A stretch of DNA of 64,000 nt from Virgibacillus profundi. GTDB lineage: Bacteria > Bacillota > Bacilli > Bacillales > Amphibacillaceae. Below, piece after piece: positions 9,358 to 18,053 of the stretch; positions within the stretch are counted from its first letter, which is position 1, and each line of letters opens with the position of its first letter. Made by a program: the position numbers and the translations under genes. The notes under the pieces are model-generated. The model did no database searches. It saw only the letters and a list, made by a program, of their open reading frames with translations, and was not told where the DNA came from. The stretch lies in NCBI RefSeq assembly GCF_002287375.1, contig NZ_NPOA01000003.1, positions 186,001 through 250,000 of the forward strand. The letters are read 5' to 3'.

Positions 9358-9506
9358 AAAAGTTGAGAGATAAAAGCTCAAGTTGAGAGATAAACTAATA
9401 AAGTTGAGAGATAAACAAACAGATGCACTTATCTCTCAACTTTCGGAAGCTGTCTCTCAACTATTCTAAATTATCTCTCAAGTTCAGCAGCTCTTCTCTC
9501 AACTCC
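9358..9506. repeat. GTTGAGAGA repeat cluster 1 (3 direct + 4 inverted)
   Basis: The motif AGTTGAGAGATAAA occurs directly at 9361, 9381 and 9402. Its reverse complement (consensus TTATCTCTCAACT) follows at about 9428, 9452, 9471 and 9492, the later copies degenerate. The arrangement lets the whole cluster fold as alternative hairpins. It lies between the convergent proS and glutathione peroxidase genes. A second cluster with the same design is at 15277. Confidence 0.85.
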
Positions 9507-9544
9507 ATCACATCTTGCGCTAAAACTGCTCAGTAATTAAAAAA

Positions 9545-10024
9545 TTATGATTGTAAAGCCTTTTCAATATCCTTTTCAATACTTTCCGGTTTCGTTTGCG
9601 GTGCATATCTATTGATAACTTCACCATCTCTATTGATTAGGAACTTTGTGAAATTCCATTTGATCTGATCTGTTAACATTCCTTTGGCTTCACTTGTCAG
9701 ATAAACAAACAGAGGGTGAGCATTTTCACCTTTTACATCTATTTTACGATACATTTGAAAAGTTACACCATAGTTGTTTTGACAAAAATGAGAGATTTCC
9801 GCATCTGTACCGGGATCCTGATGATTGAATTGGTTGCAGGGAAACCCAAGTACTTCAAATTCCTGATCCTTATACGTTTCAAAAAACTTTTGTAAACCTT
9901 CAAATTGTGGAGTAAACCCGCATTCGCTTGCTGTATTCACAATTAATAATACTTTTCCTTTGTGTTCTGCGAGTGATTTTTCATCACCCAGCATTGTTTT
10001 TGCAGAAAAATCATAAACACTCAT
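9545..10024 (-). CDS. glutathione peroxidase (thiol peroxidase type)
   Basis: This 159-residue thioredoxin-fold peroxidase is of the glutathione peroxidase family (Bacillus BsaA type), a Cys enzyme that reduces peroxides, in low-GC bacteria usually with thioredoxin. The peroxidatic Cys lies in [11 protein letters not shown] (about residues 30-40), the resolving region in [13 protein letters not shown], and the Trp/Asn pair in WNFTKFL. RBS AAAGGAGG precedes ATG 10024. Length is normal. A single gene. Confidence 0.9.
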   Translation of the reverse strand: MSVYDFSAKTMLGDEKSLAEHKGKVLLIVNTASECGFTPQFEGLQKFFETYKDQEFEVLGFPCNQFNHQDPGTDAEISHFCQNNYGVTFQMYRKIDVKGENAHPLFVYLTSEAKGMLTDQIKWNFTKFLINRDGEVINRYAPQTKPESIEKDIEKALQS

Positions 10025-10080
10025 GTGAATATGCCTCCTTTAAGAAAAGAATAGCAACGGAAGCCTTCCATGTCAAAATA

Positions 10081-10107
10081 AAAAGACGACCACTGAAGGG
10101 TCGTCTT
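10081..10107 (-). terminator. trhO terminator
   Basis: Inverted repeat AAGACGACC / GGTCGTCTT followed, on the minus strand, by a T-run (AAAA on plus at 10081). It directly follows the trhO stop. Confidence 0.85.
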
Positions 10108-10112
10108 CCATT

Positions 10113-11084
10113 TTATGCTTCTTGTTTCATGCTTTCACCAAGCAGTTCAAGCCGTTCTTCTATTTCTGCCTGTGATAAATCATGTTCTTTTACATACATA
10201 TTCCGTGGGCTGACGCGACATCCATGGGTGCAGCCTCGCATATATTTATGCTCATTTTCCTCAGAGCAGAGTATTTGTTCGTTACAATCCGGGTTGGCGC
10301 AATTTATATAACGTTCGCATGGCTGTCCATCAAAATAATCTACACCGACTACAACGTGTTCTTTTCGATTGATTGGTACAGAGATACGCTCATCAAATAC
10401 ATAGCATTGCCCATCCCATAATTCACCCTGAACTTCCGGGTCTTTTCCGTATGATACGATACCACCATGTAGCTGACCGACATTTTCGAAACCCTCTTCA
10501 AGCAGCCAGCCTGAAAACTTCTCACAGCGGATTCCACCAGTACAGTATGTCAAAACTTGCTTACCATTGATTTGATCTTTGTTTTCCCTGATCCAATCCG
10601 GTAAATCACGGAATGTTTCAATGTCTGGACGAATTGCTCCACGAAAATGACCTAAATCATATTCATAATCATTCCGGGCATCAATAACAACAGTATCATC
10701 GTCCTGCATTGCCTCGAAAAATTCCTTTGGAGATAAATGTTGTCCAGTTGTCTGTAAAGGATTGATGTCATCTTCCAGACGAAGTGTCACTAATTCCTTA
10801 CGTGGACGTACGTGCATTTTCTTAAATGCATGACCATCATGATCATCAATTTTAAATACCATGTCAGCAAAACGCGGATCGTTGTGCATTGCTTCCATAT
10901 ATTTGGTTGTCTGTTCAACCGTTCCGGAAACGGTACCGTTGATTCCTTCACGGGCTACTAGAATCCTGCCCTTTAATTCTAAATCCTTGCAAAATTGAAG
11001 ATGTTCTCCCGAATATTCTTCAGGATCATCAATATGCACATAGTTATAATACAATAAAACCTGATAATTTTTATTGCTTTCCAT
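10113..11084 (-). CDS. trhO: tRNA uridine-34 hydroxylase, rhodanese family
   Basis: This 323-residue protein is of the TrhO (UPF0176/YceA) family, which makes 5-hydroxyuridine at the tRNA wobble position. An N-terminal ferredoxin-like domain ([12 protein letters not shown] near residue 45) is followed by a rhodanese domain with active-site loop [12 protein letters not shown] (about residues 183-194). A Cys-rich C-terminal part follows ([18 protein letters not shown]). ATG 11084 is preferred over the GTG at 11096, because AGGTGGT lies 7 bases before it and overlaps that GTG. Confidence 0.9.
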   Translation of the reverse strand: MESNKNYQVLLYYNYVHIDDPEEYSGEHLQFCKDLELKGRILVAREGINGTVSGTVEQTTKYMEAMHNDPRFADMVFKIDDHDGHAFKKMHVRPRKELVTLRLEDDINPLQTTGQHLSPKEFFEAMQDDDTVVIDARNDYEYDLGHFRGAIRPDIETFRDLPDWIRENKDQINGKQVLTYCTGGIRCEKFSGWLLEEGFENVGQLHGGIVSYGKDPEVQGELWDGQCYVFDERISVPINRKEHVVVGVDYFDGQPCERYINCANPDCNEQILCSEENEHKYMRGCTHGCRVSPRNMYVKEHDLSQAEIEERLELLGESMKQEA

Positions 11085-11383
11085 GTTGTTTACCACCTGT
11101 CATTTATATTTGCAAGATACAAATGTTTGGGGTTTGATATTAATTTATAATCTTGCACAAAGGATATTATATCAACTTTTACAAGGTATATCAAAAGGAA
11201 ATTTATAGCGTAATTTCTTCTTGAGGCTTGGATTAATCTAAAATAAAATATTTCTCAGGAATTCTTGACTGGAAAAGTAGATGAAATATTCGTTTTCCAA
11301 ACTTAAAAACAGGGAATACAAATTCGAGTAAATACATTATTCAACAAATATTTTCTCCATATAGATGATTGGAGGCAGGATAT

Positions 11384-12544
11384 ATGGAATCTGTGGCTGT
11401 AGGCATTATCTCTGCACCAAACTTACCAGCTGATATTGCTCAGGATCTTAAAGGTGAACTATCTGATTTCCTGTCTGACTCCATTGATAAGAATGTATCA
11501 TGGAAGATTGAAACACTTGTGGATCCACTTATTGGAGTTGCTGAAAATACAAATGAAATTCTGGGGAAAGTAGGAAATATAAAAAAAGAAAATGACTGGA
11601 ACTATGCTATATGCCTGACAGATCTGCCACTTTATTCCGGCAAACATCTGGTAATGGCAGATGCCAGTGTGAAAAATAGTGTGGCTCAAATCTCCATTCC
11701 TACATTTGGTTGCATGCCAATGCGAAGAAGAATTAAACAGGCTATTATCAAAATGATGGCAGAGTTGTATTGTCAGTTTTCTCCAGAGAATTCATTTGCA
11801 GCAGATGTTACTCAACTGAAGCCTGTCCGCAAAAAAAGTAATTTAATTAAAAAAATGAAACAATCCTCTTTATCTCTGACGAAACGAGTAGATACATCTG
11901 CAGAAAAAGAGCATGTGGATATTCGATATATGATGAAATCACCTGTACTTAGTCGCCTTAGAGTGCTTTTGGGAATGACATTTGCGAACCGTCCATGGAC
12001 AGCTTTGTTTTCGTTTAATAAGTTAACCACACTTTCCTTTGCAACAGGATCATATATTGCAATTTTTTCAACACCTTGGAAGCTAAGTATTGCATATACA
12101 CCTTACCGATTTATTGCTTTAATGATGTTAGCTATTCTTGGAACAATTATCTGGGTAATTTTTTCACATGATCTATGGGAAAAGGCAACTGAAAAAGGGG
12201 AAAAACGCTGGCGCGATTTATATAATTGGACAACATTTATTACCCTTGGTGCAATAGTTGTGATTAACTATTGTCTATTATTTTTCTTCTTTTTAATTGC
12301 GATTGCCCTATTTGTCCCGCCAGAGCTTTTCAAGGCATGGACTGGATTAGATGAAGATCCGTCCCTTGTATACTATTTTGGGTTAGTCTGGCTGATAACT
12401 TCACTTGGAACACTTGCCGGTGCTATTGGAACAGGTGTTGAAAACAAAGAAAAGATCCGTGATATTACCTATTCCTATAGACAAAAACAACGCTATTATG
12501 AAATAGAAAAAGAAGAAGAGAAGTCTGAGCAGAAAAGCTATTAG
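11384..12544 (+). CDS. membrane protein of unknown function, tandem paralogue A
   Basis: I do not recognise this 386-residue protein. The N-terminal ~140 residues look like a soluble alpha/beta domain (VGIISAPNLPADIAQDL at the start, then YAICLTDLPLYSG near residue 80 and AQISIPTFGCMP near 105). A linker follows, then an RxLLGMTFANRPW motif near 195-207 and about four membrane helices. The charged tail starts with KIRDITYSYRQKQRY. TTGGAGG precedes ATG 11384. The next gene is a clear paralogue 26 bases downstream, so the two form an operon. The function may need both proteins as a hetero-oligomer; that is inference. Confidence 0.8.
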   Translation: MESVAVGIISAPNLPADIAQDLKGELSDFLSDSIDKNVSWKIETLVDPLIGVAENTNEILGKVGNIKKENDWNYAICLTDLPLYSGKHLVMADASVKNSVAQISIPTFGCMPMRRRIKQAIIKMMAELYCQFSPENSFAADVTQLKPVRKKSNLIKKMKQSSLSLTKRVDTSAEKEHVDIRYMMKSPVLSRLRVLLGMTFANRPWTALFSFNKLTTLSFATGSYIAIFSTPWKLSIAYTPYRFIALMMLAILGTIIWVIFSHDLWEKATEKGEKRWRDLYNWTTFITLGAIVVINYCLLFFFFLIAIALFVPPELFKAWTGLDEDPSLVYYFGLVWLITSLGTLAGAIGTGVENKEKIRDITYSYRQKQRYYEIEKEEEKSEQKSY

Positions 12545-12570
12545 TTTTAAAAGAGAAGGAGACAGCGGGA

Positions 12571-13695
12571 ATGGAAAAAGAAATATCTGTCGGGCTGATT
12601 GCCGCACCAGAATTGCCAGCTGAAATTGCCAAAAACTCAATGGACAAGTTAGCTGCTTTATTTGCTGAGAAAATCGATGAAACAATCTCCTGGAAAATTG
12701 AAATGATCATTGATCCGCTTTCCGGTTCAGCCGAAGATGTTGATGATATTCTGGATGAAGCAATGATAATTCGAAACGATAAGTCCTGGGATTTCGCCAT
12801 ATGCCTAACAGACTTGCCAATATTCTATGGAAAAGAAGTTGTTGCCGCAGATACTTGCTATAAGAATAACATAGCCCAGATTTCCATTCCTGCGTTTGGC
12901 TGGCTGCCCTTTCGTAGTGCAATTAAAAATGCCATCGTCCATATTTTGAAAGAGCTGGTTTATTATTCTAGTAATGTCCATGGCAAAAACCCTGAAAAAG
13001 ATGAGCGGTTGCAACAACACAATCAGCTCGAAAAACAATTTCCGTTACTCATGGTAAAACGAATCAAACCCTCCGAAATTCCAAAAGATGTTGATTTCCG
13101 CTACCTGGTTATACCAAGGATTAATGGGAAAATCCGGCTGTTAATTGGGATGACTCAATCCAATCGGCCAATGAGTATCATGACATCTTTCAAAAAGGTT
13201 ATTGCGATTGCTTTTACCACTGGTGCTTTTGGCCTTATTTTTACTACGATGTGGAAATTAAGCATCATCCTGAGTACTGGAAGGCTAAGTGGTTTAATGG
13301 TTGCGGCAATCAGTTTATTGATTACCTGGATTATCGCTACACATAATTTATGGGAACGGCCATCTACAAGAAATGAAAAAGGTCTGAGGCATTTGTATAA
13401 TCTGACAACATTTTTCACTTTGTTTTTCTCAGTAATAACTTATTATTTCATTTTGTTAATCCTATTTTTAATAGTGACCCTTGTGTTAATCCCTCCTGAA
13501 GTTTTTAAGAGTGCTCTTGAATTTACAGAGAACCCTGGAATCATCCAGTATTTAAGACTTGCCTGGCTGGCCACTTCCATATCCACAATCGCCGGCGCAA
13601 TTGGTGCAGGAATGGAAAATGAGGAATTGGTAAGGGATATAACTTATGGTTATCGGCAAAAACGGAGATATAATGAAATTAAAAAACATGAATAA
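12571..13695 (+). CDS. membrane protein of unknown function, tandem paralogue B
   Basis: This 374-residue protein matches the upstream gene along its whole length: VGLIAAPELPAEIAKNS, FAICLTDLPIFYG, AQISIPAFGWLPFR, LLIGMTQSNRPMS, DLW(E) after the second membrane helix, and the tail RDITYGYRQKRRY. The linker (residues 130-165) is the least conserved part. RBS AGAAGGAGA precedes the ATG. No terminator is evident between the two genes. I assign no function. The strong conservation of the short N-terminal motifs in both copies points to a binding or catalytic site there. Confidence 0.8.
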   Translation: MEKEISVGLIAAPELPAEIAKNSMDKLAALFAEKIDETISWKIEMIIDPLSGSAEDVDDILDEAMIIRNDKSWDFAICLTDLPIFYGKEVVAADTCYKNNIAQISIPAFGWLPFRSAIKNAIVHILKELVYYSSNVHGKNPEKDERLQQHNQLEKQFPLLMVKRIKPSEIPKDVDFRYLVIPRINGKIRLLIGMTQSNRPMSIMTSFKKVIAIAFTTGAFGLIFTTMWKLSIILSTGRLSGLMVAAISLLITWIIATHNLWERPSTRNEKGLRHLYNLTTFFTLFFSVITYYFILLILFLIVTLVLIPPEVFKSALEFTENPGIIQYLRLAWLATSISTIAGAIGAGMENEELVRDITYGYRQKRRYNEIKKHE

Positions 13696-13916
13696 TCCAC
13701 TGTTTTATAGGAATAAACATGGTTTTTTGTCCTTATTCCTATTTTAATAAAAATAAATTCGGATTTACTTGCATTTTATTTCATAAAAGGTTAAAGTTAA
13801 AGAAGCAAAAGGAAATTGAAGTTTGAATAATACTTTACGATCTCTTTATCAAAGTGGTGTAAAAGTATTTATGATTCAATTACTTTGCACGATATTTGTA
13901 TAAGGAGGTCATTTTA

Positions 13917-14114
13917 ATGACTGGTAAAGTAAAATGGTTTAATGCAGAAAAAGGTTTTGGTTTCATCGAGCGTGAAGATGGCGACGATGTATTCGTACAT
14001 TTCTCAGCTATCCAATCTGAAGGTTTCAAAACGCTTGAAGAAGGTCAAGATGTTGAATTCGAAATCGTTGAAGGTAACCGCGGACCACAAGCAGCTAACG
14101 TTACTCGTCTATAA
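13917..14114 (+). CDS. cold-shock protein, CspA family
   Basis: This 65-residue single-domain RNA chaperone has both RNA-binding motifs: [12 protein letters not shown] (RNP1, residues 6-17) and VFVHFSAI (RNP2). ATG 13917 follows AAGGAGGT at 13903-13910; the in-frame start 13896 is upstream of that site. A long untranslated leader (about 200 AT-rich bases after the preceding gene) would be normal for csp genes, whose mRNA folds differently in the cold. Similar to Bacillus CspB/CspD; which one cannot be decided. Confidence 0.93.
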   Translation: MTGKVKWFNAEKGFGFIEREDGDDVFVHFSAIQSEGFKTLEEGQDVEFEIVEGNRGPQAANVTRL

Positions 14115-14125
14115 TAGATGATTTA

Positions 14126-14159
14126 AAAGGTTTATCTCAATTGAGGTAAACCTTTTTTT
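14126..14159 (+). terminator. csp terminator
   Basis: AAAGGTTTA / TAAACCTTT around TCTCAATTGAGG, which itself contains CTCAATTGAG, followed by seven T residues. Confidence 0.9.
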
Positions 14160-14227
14160 GTTATCATAGAGGTTTTTCAAGTGAAGTGTCGAAATTGTTA
14201 AGAGCTTTATCGTTGGAGGAGATTAAC

Positions 14228-14914
14228 ATGTCAACATCGTTTAATTGGAAAAATGAAGCTGAAACTAAGTGGGATAATCGGGCAGACTTTTGGAATCGAA
14301 AAAGCAAGAATATGTGGGATAATGGAAGTAGGAAGGATATCATCCCATTTATTGAAAATCATCTGGTAAAGGGAAGCAGGATTCTGGATGTTGGCTGTGG
14401 TGACGGATATGGATCCTATAAATTGCATGGTTCAGGTTATGATGTAACAGGTGTTGATCTATCCGGTGAGATGATTTCCCTTGCGAAAAAGCAACCAGGT
14501 AATGAACAGATTTCTTTTCTTCAGGGAGATGTGTCAGAGTTGCCATTTGAAACTGGGAGTTTTGATGGAATAATGTCTATTAATGTCCTGGAATGGACAG
14601 AGAATCCTCTTGTTGCAATAAAGGAATTGCGGCGTGTTGTGAAAAAGAATGGACTTCTATGTGTAGGGTTATTGGGTCCAACAGCAGGGCCAAGAACAAA
14701 TAGTTACCCGCGTCTATATGGAGAAAGTTCTATTTGCAATACGATGATGCCATGGGAATTTGGTAAGCTTACTAAAGAAAACAATTTGGAATATATGGAT
14801 GGTTTTGGTGTTTATAAAGAAGGCGTAAAAGAACATCATAAGGATTTGCCTTTAGAGCTGAAGCAGGCATTGACATTTATGTGGGTATTTATGCTGCAAA
14901 AAGTTGGTGAATAG
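14228..14914 (+). CDS. class I SAM-dependent methyltransferase
   Basis: This 228-residue Rossmann-fold methyltransferase has motif I ILDVGCGDGYG at about residues 52-62, the acidic motif II in VTGVDLSGEM, and motif IV-like FDGIMSINVLEWTENP near 115. The acceptor is unknown. ATG 14228 has GGAGGAG upstream; the ORF start at 14186 has no ribosome site. The next small gene starts 1 base after its stop, which indicates translational coupling. Confidence 0.82.
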   Translation: MSTSFNWKNEAETKWDNRADFWNRKSKNMWDNGSRKDIIPFIENHLVKGSRILDVGCGDGYGSYKLHGSGYDVTGVDLSGEMISLAKKQPGNEQISFLQGDVSELPFETGSFDGIMSINVLEWTENPLVAIKELRRVVKKNGLLCVGLLGPTAGPRTNSYPRLYGESSICNTMMPWEFGKLTKENNLEYMDGFGVYKEGVKEHHKDLPLELKQALTFMWVFMLQKVGE

Positions 14915-14915
14915 A

Positions 14916-15215
14916 ATGGATAAGAAGGAAATGGAAAAACAAGTAATTGAGAACTATCAAAATGATGAGAGAATGATGGTATTAATTTATGCGCAATGGT
15001 GTATCAATAATGACCTCGATCCTACTACACTTTATGAAAAGGCATATCCGGGGCAGTCGAAGAATGACACTTTAACAGAAGCACTGGAATTAACTGTTCC
15101 TAAAAAGGAATCAGATGAAATCCCTGATCAAACTGTGCTTCATGTATTGCAGCTTTTTGGAAATGATGATTTGGCTTTTGTTGTCCAGGAAATGATAGAA
15201 AATCGGGATAAGTAA
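14916..15215 (+). CDS. small conserved-looking protein, unknown function
   Basis: A 99-residue acidic, soluble, helical protein (MDKKEMEKQVIENYQNDERM...), without Cys clusters or membrane segments. I do not recognise it. ATG 14916 comes right after the methyltransferase stop codon (14912-14914), with only a weak ribosome site GTTGGTGA, so it is probably made by translational coupling. The context suggests a job linked to the methyltransferase, but nothing in the sequence proves it. Confidence 0.65.
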   Translation: MDKKEMEKQVIENYQNDERMMVLIYAQWCINNDLDPTTLYEKAYPGQSKNDTLTEALELTVPKKESDEIPDQTVLHVLQLFGNDDLAFVVQEMIENRDK

Positions 15216-15276
15216 TTTTTCCAGTCTGATTCGTGAGGTGATGGATGATTTCGGCAGCATATGTTAAGAATCAGTC

Positions 15277-15455
15277 AAAGTTGAGAGATAGCTACAAATA
15301 GTTGAGAGAGAAATTCACATAGTTGAGAGACAAATGCAAATTTCAATGTTTTCTCTTAACTTTTAACTATTCTCTCTCAACTTTTAACCACTTTCTCTTA
15401 ACTTTGTTGCTTTAGTTGCTTTATCTCTCAACTTTTATAATTACCCCCTCAACTG
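15277..15455. repeat. GTTGAGAGA repeat cluster 2 (3 direct + 4-5 inverted)
   Basis: AGTTGAGAGA occurs directly at 15279, 15300 and 15321. Inverted copies (TCTCTCAACTTT or TCTCTTAACTTT) follow at about 15351, 15371, 15392 and 15423, with a degenerate fifth near 15446. Same design as cluster 1 at 9358, and again between convergent genes. Units are spaced by about 20 bases. Confidence 0.85.
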
Positions 15456-15487
15456 AGCTTACCTTTTCGTATAGTGTATACGCAAAT

Positions 15488-16363
15488 TTATTTTTCAAAA
15501 AGTTTAATCAAGGCCTGAGTCCCACTGTCATTTTCTCCATTTTCTGCAACCTCTTTATAAAGCTTTAAAGAAAGTGAAAGTCCGGGAGTCAGTAATCCCA
15601 TTTCCTGGGCAGATTCTAGCGCAATCGCCATGTCCTTTATAAAATGTTTAACATAAAACCCTGGTGCATAATCACCCTTAATCATTCGGGGTGCAAGATT
15701 TGATAAAGACCAGCTTCCGGCTGCTCCTGTAGTAATGCTGTCAAGGACAAGCTCAGGATTTAATCCTGCATTTTTGGCATAAGTAATTGCTTCACAAACC
15801 CCGATCATATTTGATGCAATTGTAATTTGGTTAGCGAGCTTTGTATGCTGGCCTGCACCTGCTTTTCCCTGGAGTATAATATTCTCCCCAAGAGTTTTAA
15901 ATATCGGTAAAACTGTTTCAAAAGCTTGAATTTCGCCACCTGTCATAATTGCTAATTTGCCACTTTTTGCTCCAATATCCCCACCTGAAACAGGCGCATC
16001 CAGTGCATGGATATTTTTATCCTTCGCCTGCTTGTAGATTTCCACTGCTAAAGAAGGATTGGATGTTGTCATATCAATGACATAAGTGTCTGGCTTCGCA
16101 TTTTCAAGTATGCCATCTTTTCCAAAATATACTTCTTCAACATCTGCTGGATAGCCAACCATTGTAATTATAATATCAACTGATTGCGCTAACTCGGCTA
16201 CCGAACTTTTCCAGGATGCTCCATTGTGTATCAGGCTTTTGGCTTTTTCCTTTGTCCGGGTATAAATGGTTAATGGGTAACCTGCATTTTGTAGATTTTG
16301 TGCCATGCTTTTTCCCATTACACCAGTTCCAATGAAGCCTATTTTTGCGTTTTCTGTAAGCAT
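15488..16363 (-). CDS. NAD(P)-dependent beta-hydroxyacid dehydrogenase (YfjR-like)
   Basis: This 291-residue enzyme is of the 3-hydroxyisobutyrate dehydrogenase superfamily, which oxidises beta-hydroxyacids. The dinucleotide-binding motif is IGFIGTGVMGKSMAQNL near residue 8, the substrate-loop signature DAPVSGGDIGAKSGKL near 120, and the catalytic-lysine region GAGQHTKLANQ near 170. ATG 16363 has GAAAGGA upstream; the ATG at 16390 lacks one. Substrate not determined by sequence. Single gene, converging on the repeat cluster. Confidence 0.85.
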   Translation of the reverse strand: MLTENAKIGFIGTGVMGKSMAQNLQNAGYPLTIYTRTKEKAKSLIHNGASWKSSVAELAQSVDIIITMVGYPADVEEVYFGKDGILENAKPDTYVIDMTTSNPSLAVEIYKQAKDKNIHALDAPVSGGDIGAKSGKLAIMTGGEIQAFETVLPIFKTLGENIILQGKAGAGQHTKLANQITIASNMIGVCEAITYAKNAGLNPELVLDSITTGAAGSWSLSNLAPRMIKGDYAPGFYVKHFIKDMAIALESAQEMGLLTPGLSLSLKLYKEVAENGENDSGTQALIKLFEK

Positions 16364-16457
16364 TATATCAAATCCTTTCACTATATTCATTTCGACAATA
16401 TCACTGCAAAATCCTTTTCATGGTATAGTAAAAAATAAAAAAGGGGAGAGTTTTTAA

Positions 16458-16991
16458 ATGGAATGGTACATAAAGTCATTTGATGAACTTTCTAATAATG
16501 AATTATATCAGCTATTGAAGGAAAGGGTAGATGTTTTTGTTGGCAGTTAAGAAGCATAAAATACTTTCTTACTGCATAAGTGCAACTAAAGCTGTCACCC
16601 AAAGGCTTGGTGACAACCAAGTTTTCTAATAGAACAAATGTGCCTTTATCCTGAGTTAGATAATTATGATCAGTCGTCCATGCATTATTTTTTAATAATA
16701 AATGGAGAGATAGCTGCAAATGTCCGTATTTTACCAAAGGATTTAAAGTATCCGGAAGCTTCCATCGGCCGTGTCATGGTAGTGAAGAAATTTCGAGGGA
16801 ATGGCTATGCAAGGCAAATCATGCTAAAAGCAATTGAATATGTAGTACAGGAATGGAATGAAAATCAGATAAGAATTCAGGCACAGGTACATCTCGCAAA
16901 ATTTTATTCTTCTTTGGGATTTATGCAGATTTCAAATACTTATTTAGAGGATGAGATTCCCCATATTGACATGATTTGGGAGAGGAAATAA
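16458..16991 (+). pseudogene. ElaA-like GNAT acetyltransferase gene broken by a miniature element
   Basis: The N-terminal part (MEWYIKSFDELSNNELYQLL, then KERVDVFV) and the C-terminal part (EQMCLYPELDNYD..., with GRVMVVKKFRGNGYARQIM) are the two halves of one ElaA-type GNAT protein. They are separated by about 87 bases that start GCAGTTAAGAAG. The insert keeps the frame (ATG 16458 and 16638 are in phase) but brings a stop (TAA at 16548-16550). Re-initiation at ATG 16638 could give a 117-residue fragment that lacks the first strand and helix. RBS AAGGGGAGAG precedes ATG 16458. Confidence 0.82.
16543..16629 (+). mobile_element. palindromic miniature element, copy 1 (inside GNAT gene)
   Basis: Left end: GCAGTTAAGAAG pairs with CTTTCTTACTGC, a hairpin with a 9-base loop. 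A single-stranded spacer ATAAGTGCAACTAA follows. The right end can fold either as GTCACC/GGTGAC or as CTTGG/CCAAG, then ends TTTTCTAA. No target duplication is visible. Homologues lie at 25257 (same strand) and 41965 (opposite strand). The end hairpins and lack of duplication resemble non-autonomous IS200/IS605-derived elements (PATEs); this class assignment is inference. Confidence 0.75.
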
Positions 16992-17059
16992 GGAATCATA
17001 TATCGGCTTTTACACATAGTATAATTACACATTTAAACTTAATGGAGGTTGACCTTAAA

Positions 17060-17734
17060 ATGATCACGAACGAGCAACTATCCCAGTGTAAAGCTACTTT
17101 ATTAAAGCGCCAGTCAGAACTAATCGATCGAATGCAGGATCATTTTGATTTATCAGAGGAGTTCGCAAAAGAGTCGATAGGGGAGCTGTCGAATTACGAT
17201 AATCATCCAGCCGATCATGGAACAGAGTTATTTGAAAGAGAAAAGGATGTTGCTTTAAATGAACATGCTGAGAAAGAGCTGGAGGAAATAAATAAAGCCC
17301 TTCACGCCATTGAAGAGGGAACTTATGGAATTTGTGGTAAATGTGGGGCAGACATACCCATCGAACGATTAGTTGCAATGCCAACTTCCGATCGATGTAT
17401 AGATCATGCCAGTAATAATACTTTTGAGACAGATCGTACAATTGAGGAAGAAGTATTCAGTCCAAATATAAACCCGGATGAGGTAACAAATGAGGAACAG
17501 GTAGGCTATGATGCAGAGGATGCCTGGCAGGAAGTGAGCCGTTACGGAACTTCCGAGACCCCATCAGACTTTTATGGTGATCGTGATAATTATGATGAAA
17601 TGTATCCAAATAGTGATGAAAATATAGGTATTGCTGAAGATGTGGAAGGATTTATATCAGCAGATATAGATGGAAAATACAATGGTGTTGCACCGAATCA
17701 TAATAAATATGAAGACGAGTTAGAAGATAATTGA
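17060..17734 (+). CDS. TraR/DksA family zinc-finger protein (YteA-like)
   Basis: This 224-residue protein is of the TraR/DksA family, as in Bacillus YteA/YocK. The N-terminal coiled-coil-like helix pair (residues 1-85, ERE-rich) is followed by a zinc finger YGICGKCGADIPIERL...RCIDH (C-C-C-H type, about residues 93-115) and a long acidic tail. E. coli DksA binds RNA polymerase; the Bacillus members are poorly known. ATG 17060 follows GGAGG at 17044; the frame is open upstream but without a ribosome site. Confidence 0.85.
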   Translation: MITNEQLSQCKATLLKRQSELIDRMQDHFDLSEEFAKESIGELSNYDNHPADHGTELFEREKDVALNEHAEKELEEINKALHAIEEGTYGICGKCGADIPIERLVAMPTSDRCIDHASNNTFETDRTIEEEVFSPNINPDEVTNEEQVGYDAEDAWQEVSRYGTSETPSDFYGDRDNYDEMYPNSDENIGIAEDVEGFISADIDGKYNGVAPNHNKYEDELEDN

Positions 17735-17839
17735 GTGGTCAAAGTTTGAGGGTGTAACTTGGAATTCACGATAAAAACTCCTGGTGGTATGAAACTATTT
17801 TGACTTTTGTTTCGTATTTAACACTGGGAGGGAAGAAAT

Positions 17840-18046
17840 ATGAATGAAAAAAGTGGCTGTCTAAAATGTGGAAGTACGGAAGCTGATTCCAAGGAAGTTG
17901 CAATGACCGGAACTGGCTTATCAAAAATGTTTGATGTGCAAAATAATCAATTTATTGTCGTCTTTTGTAAAAACTGTAGGTATTCCGAGTTCTATAATAA
18001 GAAAAGCTCAACGGGCAGTAACATATTTGATTTATTTTTCGGCTAA
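17840..18046 (+). CDS. small zinc-ribbon protein
   Basis: A 68-residue protein with two Cys pairs, CLKCG (residues 7-11) and CKNCRYSEFY (about 43-52). It matches the small nucleic-acid-binding zinc-ribbon proteins of COG3478 type found in Bacillus and Staphylococcus. No function is known to me. GGGAGGG precedes the ATG. The gene ends at a long perfect hairpin. Confidence 0.75.
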   Translation: MNEKSGCLKCGSTEADSKEVAMTGTGLSKMFDVQNNQFIVVFCKNCRYSEFYNKKSSTGSNIFDLFFG

Positions 18047-18053
18047 ACCTAAA

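Noticed and set aside
9358-9506. CRISPR-like array
   Set aside because: Repeats are ~12 bases in both orientations with variable short spacers; no cas genes in the window.
15488-16363. 6-phosphogluconate dehydrogenase
   Set aside because: Lacks the long C-terminal helical domain (291 residues only); motifs fit the beta-hydroxyacid dehydrogenase group.
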